A stretch of DNA of 20,257 nucleotides from a bacterium. GTDB lineage: Bacteria > Latescibacterota > UBA2968 > UBA8231. Below the pieces are notes generated by a model. The model had not been told where the DNA came from, did not search any database, and saw only the letters and a program-made list of their open reading frames with translations. The position numbers and the translations under genes are program-made. Below are positions 1 through 8,100 of this stretch, one piece after another (position 1 is the first letter of the stretch; each line of letters starts with the position of its first letter). The stretch lies in contig JAQCJA010000023.1 of NCBI GenBank assembly GCA_027593305.1, forward strand, positions 1 through 20,257, in the 5' to 3' direction.

Positions 1-203
1 CCACCAAAAAAGACCTCCCGCGCACCGATGATCTTGGCCGCCTTGCGCTGTTCCCGGGCTCGCAGGTCGGCTTGCCCGCCCGACGAACCGTCGGTGATGA
101 TCATCATATAGACCTCATCACCGCGCTGTGCGTGCTTGATCAGGGTGCCCGCACATCCGTACTCGAGATCATCCGGATGGGCACCGATGGCCAGAACCTT
201 CAC
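1..203 (-). CDS. PIG-L (LmbE) family deacetylase, N-terminal part only
   Basis: The gene starts here and runs off the left edge, so only about 67 residues are visible. The translation begins VKVLAIGAHPDDLEYG and contains the AHPDD-x-E metal-binding motif of PIG-L/LmbE zinc-dependent N-deacetylases, followed by a TDGSSGG segment and an R-A-R-E helix typical of the family. Members remove acetyl groups from N-acetylglucosamine-type sugars or sugar conjugates. The GTG start at 203 is chosen because an AAAGGAG Shine-Dalgarno sequence (214-220) lies 10 bases upstream, inside the end of the WbqC gene; the nearby ATG reads into a stop after three codons. The gene follows the WbqC-family gene by 4 bases, so it belongs to the polysaccharide operon. 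Its substrate cannot be told from this fragment. Confidence 0.88.
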   Translation of the reverse strand, partial: MKVLAIGAHPDDLEYGCAGTLIKHAQRGDEVYMMIITDGSSGGQADLRAREQRKAAKIIGAREVFFG

Positions 204-207
204 GGGG

Positions 208-924
208 TCATATCTCCTTTGTCACCTGCGTAGGGTCAGTCCCCCGGCCCGCGCGCATGACCCGGGCGCTGCCAGGTCCGCAGTTGAGCACCAGATCGAG
301 GGCCGACATGTGTGAGACGAAGTCGACGTACAGCTGTGGGTACTCGCTCGGCGTATAGTTTTGGAAGATAACTTCGATGCCTGCGGCGGAGAATTGCTCC
401 ACATCAAGGTAATTGCGGCCCTCCGAACCCGACAGGTAGGCTGACGCACCCAGGTGCCGGCAGATCTCAACAAGACGTCGCGTCGGCTCCTGCTCGGTGA
501 CTGGCAGTTGCGAGGCCCAGCAGCGCTCCGTGTCGATATCGAGGCGTGCGGCGAGCCAGTCGATGGTGAGGCCGTTGACCTCACGCAGGAGGGTCGAGGA
601 AGTGGCGTACAAGGCTGCCAGAGATGCTGCTTCGGCTTCGTGGAAGGGCGCCTTCCCATAGTTGGTCTGCAACGCCTGCTGATGCTTGTGCCGCCATGGA
701 GCAGCATCATTCACCACAACTTCGTCAATGCGGGCGGGAAAACGGAAGCGTACGGGCACAGTTAACCATTGGGGGCCATGGATGGCCTTGAGGCGATTGC
801 GGTTCTGCCACTCATTCTTCTTGTACTGCACCGTGTCGAGCAGCACGAATCTGTCTGCCTGGTCCATCTTGTCGAAATACCCGAGCCAGGGCATGAACTG
901 CGGCTGGTGGATGGTAACGAGCAT
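208..924 (-). CDS. WbqC-family protein
   Basis: This 238-residue protein matches the WbqC-like family in length and motifs: an N-terminal IHQPQFMPWLGYFDK block (residues 5-19), VLLDTVQY (27-34) and WQNRNR (39-44), then a C-terminal half with YLSG and YPQLY. WbqC proteins are found in O-antigen and polysaccharide loci. Their exact reaction is poorly defined, though some are linked to modification of amino sugars. The ATG at 924 lies 3 bases after the stop of the PHP gene, with GGAG about 11 bases upstream. The end of this gene carries the Shine-Dalgarno sequence of the downstream PIG-L gene. The pairing with a PIG-L deacetylase suggests a shared role in tailoring an N-acetylated sugar, which is inference. 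Confidence 0.85.
   Translation of the reverse strand: MLVTIHQPQFMPWLGYFDKMDQADRFVLLDTVQYKKNEWQNRNRLKAIHGPQWLTVPVRFRFPARIDEVVVNDAAPWRHKHQQALQTNYGKAPFHEAEAASLAALYATSSTLLREVNGLTIDWLAARLDIDTERCWASQLPVTEQEPTRRLVEICRHLGASAYLSGSEGRNYLDVEQFSAAGIEVIFQNYTPSEYPQLYVDFVSHMSALDLVLNCGPGSARVMRAGRGTDPTQVTKEI
214..220 (-). promoter_or_regulatory. ribosome binding site of the PIG-L gene
   Basis: AAAGGAG in the last codons of the WbqC gene lies 10 bases before GTG 203 and decides that start. Confidence 0.7.
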
Positions 925-927
925 CTG

Positions 928-2445
928 CTAGTCGGCTCCACGCAGGAAAATCGGGTTCGACGTCAGCATCGATGTGCGACTGGTTGCCAGCAGGCGAAAG
1001 TAACACTGCTCATCCGGGGCCAGGTGTGTCTCGATGTGCTCGATGTGCAACGGCGTGGCGCCGCTGATCGCGGCCACAACTTCCACTTGCCCCTGCGCCG
1101 TTCCACGCACCAGGCGCAGATCGACGACTTCCGCGCTGCCGTCGGCCTTGTCAATGACCGCAGACACCGTCCAGGGCTTGCCAGCTGTCGACACTTGTTG
1201 ACCGGAGATGGCCTCACCAACGACTGTGGCAACGACGAACCTCTGCAATTGCAGCGCGTCATCGCCCCCACGGACCGCATAGGCGCGGCCGTGGGTCAGG
1301 GCCTCGAGAACGCCTGGTCGGCTCCGTTCCTCAACAAATAGGACCGTCTGGATGTCGTGAATTTCCGCCCTCCGCTCCTGACGATGATAGTCGATTTCAC
1401 CGGTGCCCCACGAAGGCCGCGCGCGACGTCCCTGCAGATACTCGATCAGTGTCTGATCCCACTCCCGGCCCGGTTCGGTGGCGGTCGTGTGGTCCGCATA
1501 GAGAGCGGCAAAGCCCGTATAGCCCTGCGTGGCCAGCAGATCACCTGCGTGGGCAGGCGTCTGGCTGTAAACCTCGACCATGCCGGCGATGCTGTGTGGC
1601 GGGATCGTCGAGGCAGCTTCGGGGTGGGCCCAGAAGGTCAGACCCTCGGCCGCGGCGACGGCGTCAATCCACGCCTGGTATGGCTGCAAACCGGCGTCGA
1701 CATTGGCATCGAATCGAGCGACCCGGAAATCACCAAGGGAACCATCCAGCAGGAACAGCAGGCAGACACCGGATACGAGCAGGCGCAGGAAAACCCCATG
1801 CATCCGGCGGCCAAGCCAGAGGGCGTAGAACAGGCCGAGGACCGGCCAGAGCATACGCAGTATGGCAGACCCGTCCTGCGGCAGCCACATTCCATCACCA
1901 CCCAGGACCGGCAGGCCCCGATAGGCATCGGCACTGTCGAGCCCGATGGCAAGCAGGTGCCTGTTCCAGCCTCGCACCGTCCAACGGCGCTGCGCCCAGT
2001 CCACATCCCACGTGTAGTAGGGGGCGGACTCCACACCATCGATGATCACCAGATCTTCAAAGCTGGCATCGAGATGCCGGATCTCGTCGAGATACGTCTC
2101 CAGCCGATTGCCAGTGAACAGAGCTTCCTGTGACTGTGTCACCCGCAGGAGTCTGGACCATGGCGGCAGACCATAGGAGACTTCCAGCAAATCATCATCA
2201 GTGAGGATGAGCACTGCGAGCCCGTTGGCACGAGCCTGTTCGGCAATCTCGCGCAGCGATTCATCCCCCGTACTGTACGACGAATGCACGTGAATGGCGG
2301 CACGCACGGGCTCGAACGTTCTCGACCCCGGTTGCGGGTTCTGTCCGTCGCCTGGCAACGGAGCCAGCAGGGTAAACAGCAGTATATGCAGGCACATCTG
2401 AGAAAGGCTAGGTCGCAACCGTTGCGCCCCCTTCCGTCGCACCAT
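928..2445 (-). CDS. membrane-anchored PHP-domain protein (putative metallophosphoesterase)
   Basis: A protein of 505 residues with the PHP metal-dependent phosphoesterase fold. Visible motifs are HVH (residues 52-54), LTDDD (81-85), GVE (137-139), the RHLLAIGL strand with H163, and FWAHPE with H274. A GTGEIDYH segment (347-354) stands where many PHP proteins have a G-x-D-x-H motif. Two hydrophobic helices at about 194-212 and 218-234 interrupt the PHP domain between the third and fourth metal motifs. The last 100 residues look like a beta-rich domain. ATG 2445 overlaps the glycosyltransferase gene by 38 bases and gives a basic n-region (MVRRK) before the hydrophobic stretch CLHILLFTLLAPL, a convincing signal peptide. 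ATG 2397 is the alternative. A longer frame back to 2616 is unlikely because it runs deep into the upstream gene. The substrate is unknown. Confidence 0.78.
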   Translation of the reverse strand: MVRRKGAQRLRPSLSQMCLHILLFTLLAPLPGDGQNPQPGSRTFEPVRAAIHVHSSYSTGDESLREIAEQARANGLAVLILTDDDLLEVSYGLPPWSRLLRVTQSQEALFTGNRLETYLDEIRHLDASFEDLVIIDGVESAPYYTWDVDWAQRRWTVRGWNRHLLAIGLDSADAYRGLPVLGGDGMWLPQDGSAILRMLWPVLGLFYALWLGRRMHGVFLRLLVSGVCLLFLLDGSLGDFRVARFDANVDAGLQPYQAWIDAVAAAEGLTFWAHPEAASTIPPHSIAGMVEVYSQTPAHAGDLLATQGYTGFAALYADHTTATEPGREWDQTLIEYLQGRRARPSWGTGEIDYHRQERRAEIHDIQTVLFVEERSRPGVLEALTHGRAYAVRGGDDALQLQRFVVATVVGEAISGQQVSTAGKPWTVSAVIDKADGSAEVVDLRLVRGTAQGQVEVVAAISGATPLHIEHIETHLAPDEQCYFRLLATSRTSMLTSNPIFLRGAD

Positions 2446-3601
2446 CGACGCCTGCCAGGTCCTCATACAGAGCAGAGAGCTTGCGCGACATGGGCTCGCT
2501 GCCATAGGCCTTCGCCTTTGTCGCGGCTCGGTTTCCCAGACGTATGCGCAGATCTGCATCTCCGGCCAGTCGTTGCAGTGCCGCCGCCAGCAAGGCAGAG
2601 TCGCGCGGCGGGACAAGCAGTCCCTCGATACCGTCGCTGATCAACTCCGGGATGCCCCCCACGTTGGTGGCCACTACGGGGCGACCAAGATACATGGCCT
2701 CCACCAGGGCCTTGCCCATGCCTTCATTGTGCGATGGCAAGGCGAAGATATCGACGGCACGCAATACGTCGCCAACGTCCTGACGCCAGCCGGCAAATAC
2801 AGTTTGCGCCAGCACGCCAAGATCGGCAGCCAGACGGCGCAGCACCGATTCATGCTCGCCATCACCCACCAGCAGCAGGCGCGCCGCTGGTACCGCTGGC
2901 AGCATGTTGGCAAGAGCGCGCACGAGATCCTCCTGCCCTTTCACTGGCGCAAGGCGCCCGAGAGTACCAATGACGAGATCCTGCGTGGCAAAACCGAGTG
3001 CTGCACGGACCGCCACAGGATCGTTTGCCGTGTCGTTCAGGGGCGTGAAGTCGACGCCACTGTGAATGACGTGCCACTGGGAGGACGTGCCTACACCAAA
3101 ACGGAGATGATCATCCCGATCGGCAGCAGTCAGTGCCACGAGGCGGTGGCACCACCGGGCTGCACGGCGCTCCAACTGAAGAAAGGCCTGTGTCGCGACT
3201 CTGCCATGGTACCCATAGAACACGTGCCCATGCGGCGTGTGCACGATACCTGGCACACGATGACGATGCGCCGCCCACCGTCCCAGGATGCCGGCCTTCG
3301 ATGTATGCGTATGCACCAGATCCCAGGGCTGATCACGCAACAGTTGCCGCAGAGCGCCCGCCGCGCGCAGGTCACTGGCCGGGCGTGGCGCGCGCACGAG
3401 GTGGGGCATGTCCACAAAGCGCACTCCACGACGACGCGCCTCCTGCTCCGTCGGACTCCGCTCGCCCTCCGTGGGGCCCACGGCGACCGTGATGTCGTAG
3501 CGCGCAGGGTCGAGGCCGGCAACGGTGAGCAGCGTATTTTCCGCCGAACCACCCCGGTCGAGGCGCGTAATGACGTGCAACATCCGCAGGCGGCGATTCA
3601 T
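2408..3601 (-). CDS. GT4-family glycosyltransferase
   Basis: A 397-residue GT-B glycosyltransferase of family 4, which retains configuration and uses a nucleotide sugar donor to extend a lipid-linked glycan on the cytoplasmic face. The acceptor-side domain shows LHVITRLDRGGSAENT (8-23), VHTHTSKAGILGR (96-108) and HTPHGHVFYGY (121-131). The donor domain shows GRLAPVKGQ (215-223), LLLVGDGE and the E-x7-E motif (E293 and E301 within HNEGMGKALVEAM), followed by VVATNVGGIPEL. The ATG overlaps the stop of the upstream ligase gene as ATGA, so the two are probably translationally coupled. Length is normal for the family. The specific sugar cannot be deduced. Confidence 0.92.
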   Translation of the reverse strand: MNRRLRMLHVITRLDRGGSAENTLLTVAGLDPARYDITVAVGPTEGERSPTEQEARRRGVRFVDMPHLVRAPRPASDLRAAGALRQLLRDQPWDLVHTHTSKAGILGRWAAHRHRVPGIVHTPHGHVFYGYHGRVATQAFLQLERRAARWCHRLVALTAADRDDHLRFGVGTSSQWHVIHSGVDFTPLNDTANDPVAVRAALGFATQDLVIGTLGRLAPVKGQEDLVRALANMLPAVPAARLLLVGDGEHESVLRRLAADLGVLAQTVFAGWRQDVGDVLRAVDIFALPSHNEGMGKALVEAMYLGRPVVATNVGGIPELISDGIEGLLVPPRDSALLAAALQRLAGDADLRIRLGNRAATKAKAYGSEPMSRKLSALYEDLAGVDGATEGGATVAT

Positions 3602-4962
3602 GCACGTACCGGAGCATGACCATTATCGGCCAGCGCTAAGGTCTCGACCTTGGCGCTGCTGACGACCAGACCCGCGAGCAACCAGAAGGGCTCCATGATG
3701 CGCACGATGGTGAAGGTATTGGCCCCCACCGCATGGACGAGCAGACCCGTGAGCCCCGCCAGCAGGCCAATGGAAAGGCCTGCGTACAAGGAGTCCTGTG
3801 TTGTACGGTACAGGCTGTAGGCCTGGCGATAGAGGGCAAAGATGAGGGCGGCAAAGGTGATCCCACCGATGAGACCTGTCTCAGCCAGCACGCGTGGGTA
3901 CTGCGCATCAAGAAAAACGCGCCCGGTGACCCCGTAGCCCCAGATCGGACTCGCCGACCAGTCCGTGATGGCTTCCTGCCAACTCTCCAGGCGGGCTGAA
4001 GTGGAACTGTCGAGTCGTACGTTGCCCACCTGCACACGATGGTGACCGGTGGCCCCCTGATTCACCGTGTACATGATGCGATCCTTGACGGCTTGCGGCG
4101 CTGCCAGCGTACCGATCGCGGCAAGAACCACAAAGACGGCAACCATGCCGAAGCGATTCTGCCGCTTCAGGTAGACAAGGGCCATATACGCGAAGGGCAG
4201 AGCCAGGTAGGAGCCGCGAGACAGGGTGAGCAGGAAGGGGACAATCATGATCATCAACAGTCCGACCAGAAGCAATCGTTTCGATCGACCCTGGATCGAC
4301 ACCAGCAACCCGGCAGCCACGCATCCGATCAGAAGCAGGTAGCCGCCGAGGGTATTGGGTTCGCCCTGGTCCCCTTCAAAAGGGGCAGACACACGGGCGC
4401 CGGAGGGGATCTGCACGAGGGCGATGAAACTCACGACCAGGGCCGTCAACAGCATCACGATCGTCAACCGACGGATCTGCCCTCGCTCCCGCACGTTGTT
4501 GGCAACGATGAAATAGATGACGAAATACTCGATGTACTTGAGCACAAAGAAGGCACCCGTAGAGCCCTCGACGTGGCCCAGGATCATGCCCATGACCGTC
4601 GCCAGAATGCAGGCAACAACGTAGGCGGAGATGGGCTGGTTCAGTGGCGTATCACGGACGAGTCCCAGGTCCTTGTGCACCGCAGTGCGCACCAGCCAGG
4701 CAAAACTCATGACGACAAGCATCAGATCCTCGGTCCGGATCGTGACCCCTCGTCCACCGGTCGTACCACTATCACCGGCGAGTGCTCCCATGCCGATCTC
4801 AGGCGACAGCAACATCGACAGAACCAACAGGTAGAGGCTTGCCTCAGTGCTGACAAAACAGATGATGAATACGGTCACGGCAGCAGCGACGGCGGCACCC
4901 AAGAGATACGGGGCCAATGCCAGCAACGTCGACAGTCCCAGGCAGACCACGGAGATCGCCAC
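3598..4962 (-). CDS. O-antigen ligase / Wzy polymerase-like membrane protein
   Basis: A polytopic membrane protein of at least 454 residues with about ten or more hydrophobic helices. It carries the Wzy_C/O-antigen ligase signature: GEPNTLGGYL (200-209), LTLSRGSYLALP (245-256), then a large periplasmic-type loop with SSTSARLESW (319-328), SPIWGYGVTGR and DAQYPRVLAETGLIGG (352-367). Such proteins polymerise or ligate lipid-linked repeat units at the outer face of the inner membrane. The GTG at 4962 is the first usable start in this frame but lies inside what looks like the first membrane helix and has no Shine-Dalgarno sequence. Coding-like sequence continues upstream in this frame and then in a second frame back to an ATG at 5080, which suggests a frameshift (see the feature at 5027-5080). 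The true product is probably about 38 residues longer. Polymerase and ligase cannot be told apart by sequence alone. Confidence 0.85.
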   Translation of the reverse strand: MAISVVCLGLSTLLALAPYLLGAAVAAAVTVFIICFVSTEASLYLLVLSMLLSPEIGMGALAGDSGTTGGRGVTIRTEDLMLVVMSFAWLVRTAVHKDLGLVRDTPLNQPISAYVVACILATVMGMILGHVEGSTGAFFVLKYIEYFVIYFIVANNVRERGQIRRLTIVMLLTALVVSFIALVQIPSGARVSAPFEGDQGEPNTLGGYLLLIGCVAAGLLVSIQGRSKRLLLVGLLMIMIVPFLLTLSRGSYLALPFAYMALVYLKRQNRFGMVAVFVVLAAIGTLAAPQAVKDRIMYTVNQGATGHHRVQVGNVRLDSSTSARLESWQEAITDWSASPIWGYGVTGRVFLDAQYPRVLAETGLIGGITFAALIFALYRQAYSLYRTTQDSLYAGLSIGLLAGLTGLLVHAVGANTFTIVRIMEPFWLLAGLVVSSAKVETLALADNGHAPVRA

Positions 4963-5026
4963 AAGAAACGTCAGAGCCTGACCGGAAAGGCCGATACGAG
5001 AGTGGCCGTGAGCCGAGGAGTCGGGC

Positions 5027-5080
5027 TCAACCTGCCTCCGGGATCGGGTCCATCGTGTTGGTGAAGGTCTGGCTCAGCAT
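5027..5080 (-). other. likely true 5' end of the ligase gene, out of frame by one base
   Basis: A short reading frame starts at ATG 5080 and gives MLSQTFTNTMDPIPEAG before a TGA at 5029-5027. Fifteen of its first sixteen codons end in G or C, like the real genes here. Removing one G from the GG at 5031-5032 joins it to the ligase frame and reads MDPIPEAVEPDSSAHGHSR and then the first membrane helix. That is a typical cytoplasmic N-terminus. No clear Shine-Dalgarno sequence precedes ATG 5080 or the in-frame ATG at 5053. Whether the extra base is a sequencing error or a real mutation cannot be decided here. Confidence 0.5.
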
Positions 5081-5102
5081 ACGTGGTTGCGATGTCCACT
5101 CG

Positions 5103-5155
5103 TGACAGCTACCGGCCCAAAGGAAAGGGAATTCTACCCGTGGCCGCCGCTGTCA
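5103..5155. repeat. inverted repeat after the kinase gene
   Basis: TGACAGC (5103-5109) and GCTGTCA (5149-5155) are perfect inverted copies. The outer arm contains the TGA stop of the kinase-SPOR gene. An inner GGCC/GGCC pair (5114-5117 and 5142-5145) could lengthen the hairpin with small internal loops. There is no run of T, so it is not a standard terminator. It may be an mRNA structure between the two genes, or chance. Confidence 0.35.
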
Positions 5156-8100
5156 GGGTACCAGGAGCATCGCCTCCTCTTGTGTTTCGAAGGCACCCCC
5201 CAGGTCATCGTCGATACCAGTGGTATAGTCGTGCCACTGATCGTCGCTGGCATCGAAGCCGGCAATGGCGTAGGGCAACCGCAGGATGGTGAACTCCTCC
5301 AGCGTACCGGCCAGGCGCAGACGTCTGGCGTCCTCGTAGGCTTGCTCCCACGTGGCCCTGCGACCGATCAGAAGGCGTCGATAGCGCTCGCCTCGCACCT
5401 TCACAGGACTGAAAAAGGCAGGCTCTCCCCGCTCCCGCAGCCCCTGCAGAGTTGACGCCGCCCACCGACTGTCTTCCGGGTAGGAAGCGACACGAACAGA
5501 GTACGGGTACTGGCTGATGACGACGTGAGGCCTCACAGAGGCAGGGGCAGCGGGTCGTTCTGTTGTGGCAATCTCAGCAGTTGCCACCCTCGGGACGAGC
5601 GCTGGCTCCGGCCGGGCTTGCGGCACCGGCGGCGGTCGCATCGTCGCATCCTCCACAACCACCATTTGCCTGGCTTCGGGGGCTACAACTGGCGCCGATC
5701 CATGAATCGTGGTTGCCGCCCAGTTCCAGGCTCCACTTTGCCACAGCCCGCCGGCCAGGACCACAAGCAGAACACCATAGGCCAGGGCCTTTCGCAGAGG
5801 ATGTATGTCCCCATCCTCTTCCTCGCTGTCGAAGATCCGTTCCTCATGATCTTCTGCTTCCTCCTCTTCCCACTCAGATGCAGGCTCCTGCCGCCCGTCG
5901 TCGCGCTCAAACCAGGTCTGTTGGTGGCGGGGGGCGTCGGCTCCGCCACCGAGACCCAGTTTCGTACGCCACCGACGGGACCAGTCCTGAACCCGCTGTT
6001 CGGCAGTCCGTTCCGGCGCAGCCACGTCGCTGCCATACGCATAGTAGGCGTTGTATCCCAGATCCTGATAATCGGAACTCATTTCGGCGCGAATGCCGTT
6101 GAGTACGACGCCGAGCAGATCGATATCCACCGACCGCAGCAGAGACGTTGACCGCTTCAGTGATGTGCGGGCGACATCACCCGCTTTGTATACCATCAAT
6201 GCCCCATCAAGTTTCTTGCCGAGGATGGCGGCATCGGTAACATGCAGAATGGGAGGCGTATCGATGAGGATCACATCGTAGGCATCCCGCAGTTCATCGA
6301 GGAACTCGGACATGCGTCGTGAATTGAGCAATTCTGCGGGGTTCGGTGGAATCGAGCCCGAGGTGATGATGTGCAGATTGCTGATCCCCTGCGTCTGCAG
6401 GATGTCCTCCATACCCATACCACCCGTAACGATATCGGTTACGGTGCGCACAACGTCCTGCCACTTGTTGCTGCCGACTACGACTTCGGTGACGCCAGGT
6501 TCCTTGTCCAGACCAAAAAGACGCGCCATCGATGGCTTGCGCAGGTCACAGTCCACCAGCAGGGTTCGCTTGCCAAGCTGGGCCATCGTCATCGACAGAT
6601 TGGCGATCGTCGTCGACTTGCCTTCCTGATGCATGGAACTGGTCACCATGAAGCACTTGACGCCCTTCTCGACGGTGACAAACTCGATGTTGGTACGCAA
6701 CGTTCGATACGTCTCCGCCAGCGTCGACTGTGGATCGAAGTAGGCCACCAACTGGGCCTTGCGCTGTACGGTTCGCTCGTCGGAGACGTCGACACCACGA
6801 CGTTGCAGGGAGGCGCGGATATCGTCCACGTTGATGAACGGTATCGTGCCCACAACCTGTGTCCCCGTATACTCCTGAACATCCTCGATCGTGCCGATGG
6901 AAGTATCCAGCGTCTCGGCGACGACGGCGAAAACCACGCCGAGAATGAGGCCCAGAATCACGCCCAGCAGGGCGCGCTGTATCGGGTGATGCGGGTTTAC
7001 CGGGACTGACGGAGTCAGGGCCCATTCAAGGACTTTGACCTCCTCCACCTTGTCCGCTTCCCGTATCAATGCCTCCTGATAGTTCTGTTCCAGCACACGC
7101 GCCACTTCCTGACGCATGGCCTGTTCCCGCTGCAGTCGGGCCAGCTCAAGACCGACGGAAGGCAGAAGGTTATACTGGCTGCGCAGCCGGGCCAGACGCT
7201 CGCGCTCCGTGGTCAGGTCACGCTGCAACGTCTGCCGTCTCTGCCGCAACTCCCCCATCAGGTCCTGGCCCAGCTGCTCGACCTGAACCTGAATCTCGCG
7301 AACATTGGGATGATCCGGCGTGAACTGCACGAGCAAGCCGTTGCGCTGCAGCTTGAGATTGTTGAGTTGGCGGCTGAGGGCCATGAAGGTCTCCCCCACC
7401 CGGCGGATGGATGCGCCCTGAAGTGTCTCGTCGGAGAGGATGGAATTCTTCTCCATCTCCGTGACCATGGAACTCACGGCGCTCAGGTCTGCCTGCAGCC
7501 GCTGCTCTTCGCGTTCGGAAGTGGTAATGCCCTGCAGATTGACCGACGCCTGACTCTCCAGGGAGACCAGCTCACTCTCCTCGCGGTACGTCCGTACACG
7601 GTTCTCTGCTTCTTCCAGGGCCCGCCGTGCCGAAGCGCGCTGGCTCTCAATGAACTCACGATGCCGCACGGCCTGCTGGTTTTTCTGCTCGTGGTCGTAG
7701 TCGCGGTAGGTTCGCGCGAGATGGTTGGCCAGGTCCCTGGCCTGCTCGCGCGAGGCATCCGTGGCCGCGACGGAGATGATGTTGGTGAAGCCTTCCTGAT
7801 GCGTCTTGATACGGAGGGTCAGGTCATTGAGAACGAGAGCCGTGTCCTCTGCGGTCTGTGCCCACGACAGCAGGCCGAGGGAGTCAGCCGTGCGCCTGAG
7901 TACCGGGTGGCTGGTGATGATCGCTTGCTGCGTCTCGATGGCATCGCCTGTGTTGTAGGCGATGGTCTGCAAATACAGGCCCGTCAGGTTCTGGTGCAGA
8001 TTGATCTGCACCTTTGCCGTCGCCTGATAGAGAGGCAGCGGCTTCCAGATGGACGCAATCAGGAAACTGAAGAAACCCAGAAGGAACGCCGTAAACAGCA

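Noticed and set aside
928..2445. PHP protein as a CpsB/Wzh-type cytoplasmic tyrosine phosphatase for the kinase
   Set aside because: It is twice as long, has a signal peptide and a membrane hairpin, and would face away from the kinase domain. The idea was kept only as background in the PHP finding.
2573..3619. Plus-strand open frame of 348 codons opposite the GT4 gene
   Set aside because: It is the same shadow effect; the minus-strand gene has all GT4 motifs.
4039..5064. Plus-strand open frame of 341 codons opposite the ligase gene
   Set aside because: It is very rich in Gln, His and Asp, as expected when hydrophobic codons are read on the other strand.
5811..5875. CT-rich repeat-like tract
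   Set aside because: It encodes the acidic Glu/Asp linker of the kinase-SPOR protein (residues 764-786) and is low-complexity coding sequence, not a DNA repeat element.
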